A DNA stretch of 64,000 bases from Falsirhodobacter halotolerans (GCF_022899245.1 NZ_JALJAZ010000001.1:1023501-1087500); one strand, 5' to 3'. Shown: positions 8,258-17,544, counted from the first letter of the stretch. Notes: a model not told the origin generated them from the letters alone. Translations and numbers: made by a program.

Positions 8258-9673
8258 TCCGCCGATCGTCAGCCCACCGATCATCAGCGTGGGCTGCCCC
8301 ACGCCCACCGGCACCCATTGGCCCGCCTTGCCGCAATTGCCGATGCCGGGGTCCAGCGCCATGTCGTTGCCGATGGCGCGGATGTGCTGCAGCGCCGTCG
8401 CCCCGTCACCGATCAGCGTGGCGCCCTTGATCGGTTCCTGCACCTGACCGTTTCGGACGCGGTAGGCTTCGGTGCAGGAAAAGACGAACTTGCCATTGGT
8501 GATGTCCACCTGTCCGCCGCCGAACCCCACGGCATAGATGCCGTCCTTCAGGTCCGACAGGATCGCGGCAGGATCGGCGTCGCCGCCCGTCATGTAGGTG
8601 TTGGTCATGCGCGGCATGGGAATATGGGCATAGCTTTCGCGCCGCCCGTTGCCGGTCGGCTCCACCCCCATCAGGCGGGCGTTCTGGCGATCCTGCATGT
8701 AACCGACAAGGATCCCGTCCTCGATCAGCACGTTGCGGGCGGACGGCGTCCCTTCGTCGTCGATGGTGAGAGAGCCGCGGCGGTCGGGCAGGGTGCCGTC
8801 GTCCAGAACGGTCACGCCGGGGGCGGCGACGCGTTGCCCCAGAAGCCCCGCGAAGGCAGAGGTTTTCTTGCGGTTGAAATCCCCCTCCAGCCCGTGGCCC
8901 ACCGCCTCGTGCAGCAGGATGCCCGGCCAGCCGGGGCCAAGAACCACGTCCATCGTCGCCGCCGGGGCGGGCACCGCGTCGAGGTTCAGGACGGCGATCC
9001 GCACCGCCTCGCGCACCAGCGGCTGCCAGTGGTCGGGATCCATCAGCGAGATCAGGCCATGACGCCCACCGCGCCCCATCCCGCCGGATTCCCGCTGGCC
9101 GTTCCGTTCGACGATGACCGAAATGTTGATGCGGGCCATCGGGCGGGCGTCGGTCAGGCGCAGGCCTTCGGGGCGGAGGATCTCCACCTCCTGCCGACTG
9201 GCCGACAGTGATGCGGATACCTGCACCACGCGCGGATCAAGCGCGCGGGCGTAGGCGTCGATCTCGCGCAGCAGGTCCACCTTGGCGGCGAAGGCCGCGT
9301 CGGTGATGGGGTTGATGTTGTGATACAGATGCCGGTTCGTCCCCTTGGGCGGCGGGGCCATCGTGCCGCCGCCCGACCCCACCGCCAGACGGGCGGTGTC
9401 GGCGGCGCGAAGAAGCGCCGCCTCGGACACCTCGGTCGAATGGGCATAGCCCGCCACCTCGCCCCGGACGGCGCGCAGGCCGAACCCTTCGACCGCGTCA
9501 TAGCTTGCGGATTTGAGGCGACCGTCGTCCAGAACCAGGCTTTCGGACCGCGTGCGCTCCAGAAACAGCTCTCCGTCATCGGCGCCGGCCACCGCATCGC
9601 GCAGGATGGTCAGCGCGCGGCCTTCGTCCAGACGGGTCTCGAACGGGCGGAAGGGGCTGTTTGGCATGGTCAT
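8246..9673 (-). CDS. tldD: TldD metalloprotease subunit
   Basis: The protein has 475 residues. The HEAVGH motif (H255 to H260, the HExxxH zinc site of TldD) sits after GPGWPGILL, and the N-terminal domain shows the pattern DDGELFLERTRSESLVLDDG. TldD pairs with TldE/PmbA to degrade unfolded peptides and process small modified peptides. The partner is not in this window. In related genomes tldD is divergent from the cytochrome oxidase cta operon, as here, although ctaC itself is missing. The gene converges on the acyl-CoA synthetase with a 12-bp overlap. Confidence 0.93.
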   Translation of the reverse strand: MTMPNSPFRPFETRLDEGRALTILRDAVAGADDGELFLERTRSESLVLDDGRLKSASYDAVEGFGLRAVRGEVAGYAHSTEVSEAALLRAADTARLAVGSGGGTMAPPPKGTNRHLYHNINPITDAAFAAKVDLLREIDAYARALDPRVVQVSASLSASRQEVEILRPEGLRLTDARPMARINISVIVERNGQRESGGMGRGGRHGLISLMDPDHWQPLVREAVRIAVLNLDAVPAPAATMDVVLGPGWPGILLHEAVGHGLEGDFNRKKTSAFAGLLGQRVAAPGVTVLDDGTLPDRRGSLTIDDEGTPSARNVLIEDGILVGYMQDRQNARLMGVEPTGNGRRESYAHIPMPRMTNTYMTGGDADPAAILSDLKDGIYAVGFGGGQVDITNGKFVFSCTEAYRVRNGQVQEPIKGATLIGDGATALQHIRAIGNDMALDPGIGNCGKAGQWVPVGVGQPTLMIGGLTIGGSAT

Positions 9674-9704
9674 CCTCGGCTCTGGTCAGGGCGGTCGTTG
9701 CGCC

Positions 9705-9734
9705 TTAATATGGGCAGGACGTGGCGTTGAACAA
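9705..9734 (-). promoter_or_regulatory. Candidate sigma-70-type promoter of tldD
   Basis: On the minus strand TTGTTC (9734-9729) and TATTAA (9710-9705) are 18 bases apart, 32 bases before the tldD ATG. The whole 157-bp tldD-ctaB divergent region is short and otherwise plain; I saw no clear promoter for ctaB. Confidence 0.4.
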
Positions 9735-9830
9735 TGCGTATCCGCGCCCCCCTTGGGCGTTATGTCCAGTTGCGATACGGGCCGCGCCGGTCCAGAAGCC
9801 AGCATTCCCGCGTGCGAGGAGGAGCCAGCC

Positions 9831-10763
9831 ATGAGCGATATCCGCAGTTTCGAAGGGTCCGGCACCGCCGGGGCGGGCGACTATCTCGCGCTGTTGAAGC
9901 CGCGGGTGATGTCGCTTGTCGTGTTCACGGCGATGGTCGGCCTGCTGGTGGCGCCCGAAGGGGTGCATCCGGTGGTGGCCTTGGCCTCGATCCTGTTCAT
10001 CGCCTTGGGCGGCGGGGCGTCGGGCGCGCTGAACATGTGGTGGGATGCCGATATCGACGCGGTGATGTCCCGCACGCAGAACCGCCCCATCCCCGCCGGG
10101 CGGGTGACGGCGGGCGAGGCGCTTTGGTTCGGGCTGGCGCTGTCGGTCATTTCGGTGGTGCTGCTGGGGCTGACGGCGAACTGGTTTTCTAGCGCGTTTC
10201 TGGCGTTCACCATCTTCTTCTATGTCGTGATCTATTCGATGTGGCTGAAGCGGACGACGCCGCAGAACATCGTCATCGGCGGGGCGGCGGGGGCGTTCCC
10301 CCCCATGATCGGCTGGGCCGTGGCGACGGGCGGCGTGTCGGTTGAAAGCGTGCTGATGTTCGCCATCGTCTTCATGTGGACGCCGCCGCATTTCTGGGCG
10401 CTGGCGCTGTTCATGAAGGCCGATTACCACAAGGCGGGCGTGCCGATGCTGACGGTGACGCATGGGCGCCGCGCCACGCGGGCGCATGTGCTGGTCTATA
10501 CCCTGCTGCTGGCGCCGGTGGCGATCGGGGCGGCCTTCACCTCCATCGGGGGGCCGATCTATCTGGCGGTGGCGGTGGTGGCGAATGCGATCTTCATCGC
10601 GGGCGGCTGGCGCATCTGGCGGCGGGACGAGGTGGTGGCCGAGGCGGATGGCTACAAGGTGGAGAAGAAGGTCTTCGCCTTCTCGCTCCTCTATCTGTTC
10701 GTGCATTTCGGCGCGTTTCTGGCCGAAGCCGCGCTGCGCCCCTGGGGCCTTGGCGGCTGGTGA
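9831..10763 (+). CDS. ctaB: Protoheme IX farnesyltransferase (heme O synthase)
   Basis: This 310-residue polytopic UbiA-family prenyltransferase has an ideal AGGAGGAG ribosome site before the ATG at 9831. It shows KPRVMSLVVFTAM, the first Asp-rich motif NMWWDADIDAVMSRTQNRP, the second conserved region YSMWLKRTTPQNIVIGG, and MWTPPHFWALAL. It transfers farnesyl from farnesyl diphosphate to heme B to make heme O, the precursor of heme A. The next gene starts within its stop (TGATG). In relatives ctaB lies between ctaC and ctaG-ctaE. Neither flank is present here, so its client oxidase must be encoded elsewhere or lost. Confidence 0.94.
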   Translation: MSDIRSFEGSGTAGAGDYLALLKPRVMSLVVFTAMVGLLVAPEGVHPVVALASILFIALGGGASGALNMWWDADIDAVMSRTQNRPIPAGRVTAGEALWFGLALSVISVVLLGLTANWFSSAFLAFTIFFYVVIYSMWLKRTTPQNIVIGGAAGAFPPMIGWAVATGGVSVESVLMFAIVFMWTPPHFWALALFMKADYHKAGVPMLTVTHGRRATRAHVLVYTLLLAPVAIGAAFTSIGGPIYLAVAVVANAIFIAGGWRIWRRDEVVAEADGYKVEKKVFAFSLLYLFVHFGAFLAEAALRPWGLGGW

Positions 10764-10846
10764 TGGGGCGCAACCGGGGGCTGGCCCTGACCTTGGGGCT
10801 GTTCGTGATCCTGATCTTTGCCATATCGGTGGCCAAGATCGGCTGA
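10763..10846 (+). CDS. CoxF-like single-helix peptide
   Basis: The 27-residue peptide MGRNRGLALTLGLFVILIFA continues to ISVAKIG: a basic start, one membrane helix and a VAKI end. The ATG overlaps the ctaB stop (TGATG), and its own stop overlaps the surf1 ATG in the same way. This spot in Rhodobacteraceae cta operons holds a small CoxF-type protein of about 45-55 residues with the same RN-GLAL-helix-VxK pattern. The copy here lacks the usual longer N-terminal arm. It is too short to identify by homology alone, so position carries most of the weight. Confidence 0.65.
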   Translation: MGRNRGLALTLGLFVILIFAISVAKIG

Positions 10847-11526
10847 TGCGCTTGCCGTTTCCGCCGGGGCCCGTAATGTGGCGCGGGTTCGGGGGTGGAA
10901 TGGCGTTTTTCGGAATGAAGCGATATGGGATGGCCCTGCTGGCGGCGGGGGTCGTGGGGGCCGTCGTCCTGACCGGTATGGGCGCGCGCGACCTGTATCT
11001 GGCCCCGCGCGAGGCGGCGCGGCAGGCGGCGGCGATGCGGGCCGTGGACGCGGTGCCGGAGGCGATGCCCACCGACCCGGTGGAGGCGCAGGACGCTTAT
11101 CGCGCGGTGCGGGTGCACGGTATGCTGCTGCCGGACCCTGTGACCCGGCCCGTCGATCACCCCGAAATGGGGCCGGGGCTGCGCGTTTTTCAGGTGCTGG
11201 AGACGCCGGAGGGCCGCATCACGCTGGACCGGGGCTTTTTGTATGACGCCTGGGCGCAGGACCCCCTGACCGCGACCGAGGTGGAGGTGAACGGCACCCT
11301 GGTCTGGCGGGACGCGGAGGTGGCGCGCGATCTGGGGGCCGCATTGCCGATCCTTGTGGCGACGACGCCCACCGGCGATGGGATCGTGCCGATGCCCGCC
11401 CGCGCCCCCGCGCCCCCCCTGCGCCGCCCGTGGATGTGGTTCGGCCTGGCCCTTGCATGGGTGGGGATGACATGGAGGGCAACGTCGCGTATCAAGCGGC
11501 GTGGCGAAGGAAATGTGACGCAATGA
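10846..11526 (+). CDS. Divergent SURF1-family oxidase assembly protein
   Basis: The frame has 226 residues from the ATG overlapping the previous stop; in-frame ATGs at 10900 and 10915 are possible alternatives. An N-terminal helix (about residues 26-44) and a C-terminal helix (WMWFGLALAWVGMTW) flank a periplasmic domain. That domain has the SURF1 features YRAVRVHGMLLPD, an aromatic-poor GLRVFQVLETPEGRITLDRGF loop, and VEVNGTLVW. SURF1 helps heme a insertion into oxidase subunit I. The usual W-Q pair after the first helix is not seen and the protein is short, so it is divergent. Its 3' end overlaps thrC (ATGA). The surf1c gene normally closes the cta operon, which fits. Confidence 0.72.
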   Translation: MRLPFPPGPVMWRGFGGGMAFFGMKRYGMALLAAGVVGAVVLTGMGARDLYLAPREAARQAAAMRAVDAVPEAMPTDPVEAQDAYRAVRVHGMLLPDPVTRPVDHPEMGPGLRVFQVLETPEGRITLDRGFLYDAWAQDPLTATEVEVNGTLVWRDAEVARDLGAALPILVATTPTGDGIVPMPARAPAPPLRRPWMWFGLALAWVGMTWRATSRIKRRGEGNVTQ

Positions 11527-12908
11527 AATATATCTCGACCCGTGGTGCGGCCCCCGCTCTGACCTTCGATCAGGCGATGATGACGGGCCTTGCGCGCGAT
11601 GGCGGCCTGTATCTGCCCGAAACCATCCCGACGCTGAGCGAGGGGGAAATTTCGGCGCTGGCAGGCCTTCCCTATGAGGAGGTGGTGTTCCGCGTCATCC
11701 GCCCGTTCACCGGGGATGCCTTTGCCGACGACGAATTGAAGGGTCTGATCGCCAAGGCCTATGCCGGGTTCAACCACACCGCCCGCGCGCCGCTGGTGCA
11801 GCTGGATGCGAACCATTTCCTGCTGGAACTGTTCCACGGGCCCACGCTGGCCTTCAAGGACTTCGCCATGCAGTTGATCGGCCAGCTGATGCAGGCCGCG
11901 TTGGCGAAATCGGGGGAACGGATCACCATCGTGGGCGCGACCTCGGGCGATACCGGGTCGGCGGCGATCGAGGCGTTCAAGGGGCTGGAGAATGTGGATG
12001 TCATCATCCTGTTCCCGCATGGCCGCGTGTCCGAGGTGCAGCGCCGCCAGATGACCACCCCGCAGGAGCCGAACGTCCATGCTCTGGCGGTGGATGGGGA
12101 TTTCGACACCTGTCAGGCCCGCCTGAAGGACATGTTCAACGATTTCGCCTTCCGGGACGAGGTGCGCCTGGCGGGTGTGAACTCGATCAACTGGGCGCGG
12201 GTTCTGGCGCAGGTGGTCTATTACTTCACGGCGGCGACGGCCCTTGGCGCGCCCGCGCGCGAGGTGAGCTTTGCCGTGCCCACCGGCAATTTCGGTGACA
12301 TCTTTGCGGGTTACATCGCGCGCCGGATGGGCCTGCCGATCAAGACGCTGGTAGTGGCCACGAACCAGAACGACATCCTGCACCGCGCGCTGACCACCGG
12401 CGAATACCGGCCCGATGGCGTCGTGCCCTCGATCAGCCCGTCGATGGACATTCAGGTGTCGTCGAATTTCGAACGGGCGTTGTTCTATGCCTATGACGGC
12501 GATGGTGCGGCGGTGGCGCAGGTGATGGAAGAGCTGAAATCCGGCGGCTTCCGCATCAGCCAGGGTGCCCTTGAGGCGCTGCGCGACACCTTCGCCTCGG
12601 GCCGCGTGTCCGAGGAGGAGACGGCCGCCACCATCCGCGACATGCTGGCCGAAACGGGCGAATTGCTGTGCCCGCATTCCGCCGTGGGTGTGGCTGTGGC
12701 CAAGGCCCATCTGGGGCCCGAGCCGATGATCACGCTGGCGACCGCGCATCCGGCAAAGTTCCCCGACGCGGTGGAGGCGGCGACGGGCCAACGCCCGGAA
12801 CTGCCGCCGCATATGGCAGGGCTGTTCACGCGCGGCGAGCGTGTGACGCGGGTGGGGAACGATCTGGCGGCGTTGCAGGCCGTGATCCGCGAAAGGATCG
12901 CGCGTTGA
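11523..12908 (+). CDS. thrC: Threonine synthase
   Basis: This 461-residue PLP enzyme converts O-phospho-L-homoserine to L-threonine. The N-terminus MKYISTRGAAPALTFDQAMM, the motif ARDGGLYLPE, and the PLP lysine K112 in GPTLAFKDFAMQL are diagnostic. GATSGDTGSAAIEAFKGL and SVPTGNFG-type loops (here AVPTGNFGDIFAGY) follow. The start ATG overlaps the surf1 stop, and the stop overlaps a TTG start of the peptidase gene. This gives translational coupling through the whole chain. Confidence 0.96.
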   Translation: MKYISTRGAAPALTFDQAMMTGLARDGGLYLPETIPTLSEGEISALAGLPYEEVVFRVIRPFTGDAFADDELKGLIAKAYAGFNHTARAPLVQLDANHFLLELFHGPTLAFKDFAMQLIGQLMQAALAKSGERITIVGATSGDTGSAAIEAFKGLENVDVIILFPHGRVSEVQRRQMTTPQEPNVHALAVDGDFDTCQARLKDMFNDFAFRDEVRLAGVNSINWARVLAQVVYYFTAATALGAPAREVSFAVPTGNFGDIFAGYIARRMGLPIKTLVVATNQNDILHRALTTGEYRPDGVVPSISPSMDIQVSSNFERALFYAYDGDGAAVAQVMEELKSGGFRISQGALEALRDTFASGRVSEEETAATIRDMLAETGELLCPHSAVGVAVAKAHLGPEPMITLATAHPAKFPDAVEAATGQRPELPPHMAGLFTRGERVTRVGNDLAALQAVIRERIAR

Positions 12909-14164
12909 CCATTCGTCTGACGACCCTGCCGAACGGGTTTCGCATCGTGACCGAACACATGCCGGGGCTGAAATCCGCCTCGGTCGGGGTGTGGGTGACC
13001 GCGGGCGGGCGGCATGAACGGGCCGACCAGAACGGCATCGCCCATTTTCTGGAGCATATGGCCTTCAAGGGCACCAAGACCCGCAGCGCGCTGCGCATCG
13101 CCGAGGAAATCGAGGATGTGGGCGGGTATATCAACGCCTATACCAGCCGCGAGATGACCGCCTATTACGCGCGGGTGCTGGAAAACGACGTGCCTCTGGC
13201 GCTGGACGTGATTTCGGACATCCTGCTGAACCCCGTGTTCGACCCGCGCGAGATCGAGGTGGAGCGGGGGGTGATTTTGCAGGAGATCGGGCAGACACTG
13301 GACACGCCCGACGACATCATCTTCGACTGGCTGCACGAGGTGTCCTATCCCGACCAGCCGTTCGGGCGCACGATCCTTGGCCCGGAGGCGCGGGTGGCGG
13401 CGTTCACGCGCGACGATCTGCGCCGCTTCGTGGGCGAGCATTACGGGCCCGCGCAGATGATCCTGTCGGCGGCGGGCGGGATCGACCACGACGCCATCGT
13501 GGCGCAGGCGACGGATCTGTTCGGCGGCCTGCCCCCCGCGACGGCGCCGGTGGCCCCCGCGGCGACCTTCATCGGTGGCGAGCGGCGGGAGCGCAAGAAG
13601 CTGGAGCAGGCGCATTTCGCCCTGTCCTTCGAGGGGCCGGGATATCGGTCCGACGACATGTTCGCGGCGCAGGTCTATGCCATGGCGATGGGGGGCGGCA
13701 TGTCCTCCCGCCTGTTCCAGAAGATCCGCGAGGAGCGGGGGCTGTGCTATACCATCTTTGCGCAGGCCGGGGCCTATGAGGATACGGGGCAGGTCACGAT
13801 CTACTCCGGCACCTCGGCCAGCGATATCGGCGATCTGGCCACGATCACGGTGGACGAGTTGAAGCGGGCGGCCGACGACATGACCGAGGCCGAGGTGGCG
13901 CGGGCGCGGGCGCAGATGAAGGCGGGAATGCTGATGGGGCTGGAAAGCCCGTCGTCGCGCGCGGAACGCATCGCCCGCTTGTTGGCCATCTGGGGCCGCG
14001 TGCCGGATGTGGAGGAAGCCGTGGCCAAGGTGGATGCGGTGGGGGTCGAGGATGTGCGGCGGTATGGCGCGGATCTGTTGACGGCCCCGTCGGCACTGGC
14101 GCTTTACGGTCAGGTGGCGGCGGCGCCGGGTCTGGACGACATCCGGCGGAGGCTGGTCGTCTGA
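12905..14164 (+). CDS. M16 family zinc peptidase (processing-peptidase-like)
   Basis: The protein has 419 residues from a TTG at 12905 that overlaps the thrC stop (TTGA). No ATG lies near the domain start. The inverted zinc motif HFLEHMAF supplies H47, E50 and H51, and the distal Glu lies in the EIEVERGVILQEI helix. The second M16 domain follows, with GPGYRSDDMFAAQVYAMAMGGGMSSRLFQK. This is the bacterial relative of the mitochondrial processing peptidase beta subunit. The substrate is unknown. It is linked to thrC throughout the Rhodobacteraceae, with no obvious functional reason. Confidence 0.92.
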   Translation: MTIRLTTLPNGFRIVTEHMPGLKSASVGVWVTAGGRHERADQNGIAHFLEHMAFKGTKTRSALRIAEEIEDVGGYINAYTSREMTAYYARVLENDVPLALDVISDILLNPVFDPREIEVERGVILQEIGQTLDTPDDIIFDWLHEVSYPDQPFGRTILGPEARVAAFTRDDLRRFVGEHYGPAQMILSAAGGIDHDAIVAQATDLFGGLPPATAPVAPAATFIGGERRERKKLEQAHFALSFEGPGYRSDDMFAAQVYAMAMGGGMSSRLFQKIREERGLCYTIFAQAGAYEDTGQVTIYSGTSASDIGDLATITVDELKRAADDMTEAEVARARAQMKAGMLMGLESPSSRAERIARLLAIWGRVPDVEEAVAKVDAVGVEDVRRYGADLLTAPSALALYGQVAAAPGLDDIRRRLVV

Positions 14165-14751
14165 TGCTGGGCCTGCGGCGTGGGGTGCGGATCGAGACCG
14201 AGCGCCTGACGCTGCGGCTGCCGCAGGCCGCCGATTACGCCGCATGGGCCGGATTGCGCCAGCAAAGCGCCGAGTTTCTGAAACCGTGGGATCCGGTCTG
14301 GTCCGCCGATCATCTGACGCGACGTGCGTTCACCCATCGGGTGTCGTGGTCGGCACGATCGGCAGGCGACGGTTCGGCGCTACCGCTGGTCCTGATCCGG
14401 CGCAGCGATGGCGCGCTGGTGGGGGCGATCACGCTGGACAACGTGCGGCGGGGGCCCGCGCAAGCCGGCACGCTGGGATATTGGGTGGGCCAGCCGTTCG
14501 CCCGCCACGGATACATGCGCGAGGCGATTCTGGGCCTGACGCACTACGCCTTCACCGCCTTGGACCTGAGCCGCCTTGAAGCGGCCTGCCTGCCGGAGAA
14601 CGTCGCCTCGCGCGGGGTTCTGGAAAAGTGCGGGTTCAAATATGAGGGGGTGGCACAAAGCTATCTTCAGATCGCGGGGCGGTGGCGGAACCACGTCCTC
14701 TATGCCAACCTGCGCAACGACCGGCGGGGGCGAACGGGGGTAGGGGCATGA
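14164..14751 (+). CDS. rimJ: RimJ/RimL-type GNAT acetyltransferase
   Basis: The protein has 195 residues. The N-terminal IETERLTLRLPQAADYAAWAGLR is typical of ribosomal-protein N-acetyltransferases. The acetyl-CoA site lies in LGYWVGQPFARHGYMREAIL, and the C-terminal end has NVASRGVLEKCGFKYEG. It probably acetylates the N-terminus of ribosomal protein S5 (RimJ) or another protein; the exact target is inferred from family similarity. Its ATG overlaps the M16 stop and its stop overlaps the next ATG (ATGA). Confidence 0.82.
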   Translation: MLGLRRGVRIETERLTLRLPQAADYAAWAGLRQQSAEFLKPWDPVWSADHLTRRAFTHRVSWSARSAGDGSALPLVLIRRSDGALVGAITLDNVRRGPAQAGTLGYWVGQPFARHGYMREAILGLTHYAFTALDLSRLEAACLPENVASRGVLEKCGFKYEGVAQSYLQIAGRWRNHVLYANLRNDRRGRTGVGA

Positions 14752-16154
14752 GCTTGCGCGATGCGGACGGGGCGTTTTTGGACGATCTGGCCGGTCGGTT
14801 GCCGCCGGATACGGTGCAGAGCGCCGAAGATCGCCATCTGACCGAACCGCGCGGCCGGTTCCGGGGCGAGCCGACCGCCGTGGCCATGCCGCGCACCGTG
14901 GCCGAAACGTCCGCGATCATCGCCGCCTGTCAGGCGGGCCGTGTGCCGGTCGTCCCGATCGGTGGCAGCACGGGACTGGTCGGGGGGCAGGTCATGCGGG
15001 GGGCACGTCCGCTGCTCGTGTCCACCGAGCGGATGGGCGCGGTGCGCGGGGTGTATGCCGCCGAAAGCACGCTGGTGGCCGAAGGGGGTGCGATTCTGGC
15101 CACCGTGCAGGCGGCGGCCGAGGAGGCGGACCGCCTGTTTCCCCTGTCCTTGGGATCGGAAGGGTCGGCGCGGATCGGGGGATTGCTGGCGACGAATGCG
15201 GGCGGGGTGAACGTTCTGCGCTATGGCGTGGCGCGGGAATTGTGTCTGGGGATCGAGGCAGTACTGCCCGATGGATCGGTGTTGAACGGGCTGCGGCGGT
15301 TGCGCAAGGACAACACCGGCTATGATCTGCGCAATCTGCTGATCGGGGCCGAGGGGACGTTGGGACTCATCACCGCCGCCAGCCTGCGGCTGTTCCCGCG
15401 GCCCGCGCGGACGGGAACGGCGTTTCTGGTTGTGCCGGACCCAGAAGCGGCGTTGCGCTTGCTGGGCCTGGCGCAAGCGCGCCTGCCGGGGATGATCGAC
15501 GCGTTCGAACTGATCGCGCGGCAGAGCTTCGTATTTCTGGCAGACGCCTTTCCCGACATGCGCCGGCCCTTTGCCGATCCGCCGGACTGGGCGGTTCTGA
15601 TCGAACTGGGCCTTCCCGCCTCGCTGGACGGGGGGGCAGAGCTGGAGGCGCTGTTTGAGGCGGGGATGGCGGCGGGGCTGGCCTTGGACGGTGTGATCGC
15701 CGCGTCCGAAACGCAACGGCGGCAATTCTGGCATCTGCGCGAATCGATCCATCACGCGAATGTCCATGTCGGCGCGATCGCGAGCCATGACATCGCGCTT
15801 CCCCTGTCCTCCGTTCCCGAATTCCTTCGCCGGGCGGCGGAGGGTCTGGCGCGGTTCGATATTCGCGTGAACTGCTTCGGGCATCTGGGGGACGGCAATC
15901 TGCACTACAACCTGTTCCCAGCCGTGGGGCGCAGGAAGGGCGATTATCCAGACGCGGCGGAGATGACGGGAATCGTCCACGATCTGGTGCATGATCTGGA
16001 TGGGTCGTTCAGCGCCGAACATGGGGTGGGGCGGCTCAAGGTGGGGGAACTGGAACGCTATGGCGATCCGGCCCGGCTGGCGGCGATGCGCGCGATCAAG
16101 GCGGCCTTGGATCCGAACGGGATCATGAACCCCGGCGCGGTTCTTCGGATATGA
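14748..16154 (+). CDS. FAD-linked 2-hydroxyacid dehydrogenase
   Basis: This 468-residue VAO/PCMH-family flavoenzyme is the last gene of the overlapping chain. The FAD-binding half shows VVPIGGSTGLVGGQV and the segment SLGSEGSARIGGLLATNAGG. The C-terminal half has DNTGYDLRNLLIGAEGTLG and the metal/active-site region NCFGHLGDGNLHYNLFP, with SAEHGVGR near the end. This is the D-lactate/D-2-hydroxyglutarate dehydrogenase pattern; substrate choice cannot be settled by eye. A perfect terminator hairpin begins immediately after the stop. Confidence 0.87.
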   Translation: MSLRDADGAFLDDLAGRLPPDTVQSAEDRHLTEPRGRFRGEPTAVAMPRTVAETSAIIAACQAGRVPVVPIGGSTGLVGGQVMRGARPLLVSTERMGAVRGVYAAESTLVAEGGAILATVQAAAEEADRLFPLSLGSEGSARIGGLLATNAGGVNVLRYGVARELCLGIEAVLPDGSVLNGLRRLRKDNTGYDLRNLLIGAEGTLGLITAASLRLFPRPARTGTAFLVVPDPEAALRLLGLAQARLPGMIDAFELIARQSFVFLADAFPDMRRPFADPPDWAVLIELGLPASLDGGAELEALFEAGMAAGLALDGVIAASETQRRQFWHLRESIHHANVHVGAIASHDIALPLSSVPEFLRRAAEGLARFDIRVNCFGHLGDGNLHYNLFPAVGRRKGDYPDAAEMTGIVHDLVHDLDGSFSAEHGVGRLKVGELERYGDPARLAAMRAIKAALDPNGIMNPGAVLRI

Positions 16155-16180
16155 AAAGGCCGCCCCGAGGGGCGGCCTTT
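16155..16180. terminator. Bidirectional terminator between FAD oxidase and tig
   Basis: AAAGGCCGCCCC-GA-GGGGCGGCCTTT is a perfect palindrome between two convergent genes. It has an A-run on one side and a T-run on the other, so it can work in both directions. Confidence 0.9.
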
Positions 16181-16185
16181 CTGTC

Positions 16186-17520
16186 TCAGATCTCGTCCAG
16201 CGCGTCGATGGACTTTTGCAAATCCTCTTTCGACACTTCTTTGTCGGTGACCTTGGCACCGGCAACGATGTGATCGACGACCTTGTCTTCGAAGATCGGG
16301 GCGCGCAGTTGCTGTTGCATCTGCGGGTTCTTCTGCACGAATTCGAAGAACTGACGCTCCTGACCCGGGTATTGACGGGCCTGGTTCAGCACGGCCTGGG
16401 TCATTTCCTGATCCGTCACCTGCACGTCGGCCTTGCGACCGATCTCGGCCAGCAGCAGACCCAGGCGCACGCGGCGTTCGGCCAGCTTGCGGTGTTCGTC
16501 CGTGGCTTCGATGTTGCCGTGGTTGTGGTCGTGAACCTCAGGGTTCTCTTCGTGCCACAGCTGGTGTGCGATCTGGCCGGCTTCGGCCTCCAGCAGGCTG
16601 GGCGGCAGGTCGAAGCTGACCAGAGCGTCCAGCTGGTCCAGAAGCGCGCGCTTCATGACCGCGCGGGATGCGCCCTTGTATTCGGCCTCAAGACGTTCGG
16701 CGATCTGGGATTTCAGACCGGCCAGATCCTCGGCGCCGAATTTCTTGGCCAACTCGTCGTCCAGCTCGGCCTCTTTCGGGGCCTTGACCGCCTTGACCTT
16801 GCATTCGAACACGGCGTCCTTGCCGGCGAGGTGCTTTGCGCCGTATTCGGCGGGGAAGGTCACCTTGACCTCGACCTCGTCATCGACCTTGGCACCCGTC
16901 AGCTGCTCTTCGAAGCCGGGGATGAACGAGCCGGAGCCCAGAACCAGCGGATAGTCTTCCGCGGTGCCGCCCTCGAACACTTCGCCGTCGACCGAGCCCT
17001 TGAAGTCGATCGTGACCTGATCGCCGTCCTTGGCCTTCGTGCCTTTCTTGCGATCGGCGAAGGTCTGCGACGTGGCGGCGAGGTTTTTCAGCGCCTCATC
17101 GACCGACGCGTCGTCGGCCTTGACGACCAGACGCTCCAGCGTGACGGAGGAGGTGTCGACCTCGGGGATCTCGGGCAGGGTCTCGTAGGTCATCTCGACC
17201 ACGACGTCCTGACCTTCCTTCCACTCTTCCCCGTTTGTCATCTTGACGTCGGGCTGCATGGCGGGACGGTCGCCCGTCTTTTCGAAGTGATCCTTCATCG
17301 CGCCGTCGATGGCGTCCTGCATCGCGTCGCCCAGGAGGCGCGGGCCGAACTGCTTTTTCAGCATCGCCAGCGGGACCTTGCCCTTGCGGAAGCCCTTCAT
17401 CTCGATCTCGGGCTGCGACTCGAGCAGTTTTTCCTGCACCTTGGCATCCAGATCCGCCGCCGGAACGGTGATGGTGTAGCTGCGCTTCAAGCCTTCGTTC
17501 AAGGTCTCGGTGACCTGCAT
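16186..17520 (-). CDS. tig: Trigger factor
   Basis: This 444-residue ribosome-bound chaperone starts [20 protein letters not shown], with AAGGA upstream. The ribosome-binding signature [19 protein letters not shown] (GFRxGKxP) lies in the N-terminal domain. A central FKBP-type peptidyl-prolyl isomerase domain (about residues 160-245, [19 protein letters not shown]) and a long helical C-terminal chaperone domain follow. The length is normal. It sits alone, downstream of tRNA-Leu on the same strand, with the shared terminator at its 3' end. Confidence 0.97.
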   Translation of the reverse strand: MQVTETLNEGLKRSYTITVPAADLDAKVQEKLLESQPEIEMKGFRKGKVPLAMLKKQFGPRLLGDAMQDAIDGAMKDHFEKTGDRPAMQPDVKMTNGEEWKEGQDVVVEMTYETLPEIPEVDTSSVTLERLVVKADDASVDEALKNLAATSQTFADRKKGTKAKDGDQVTIDFKGSVDGEVFEGGTAEDYPLVLGSGSFIPGFEEQLTGAKVDDEVEVKVTFPAEYGAKHLAGKDAVFECKVKAVKAPKEAELDDELAKKFGAEDLAGLKSQIAERLEAEYKGASRAVMKRALLDQLDALVSFDLPPSLLEAEAGQIAHQLWHEENPEVHDHNHGNIEATDEHRKLAERRVRLGLLLAEIGRKADVQVTDQEMTQAVLNQARQYPGQERQFFEFVQKNPQMQQQLRAPIFEDKVVDHIVAGAKVTDKEVSKEDLQKSIDALDEI

Positions 17521-17544
17521 ATGATCGTCCTTCTCAAACCTTTG

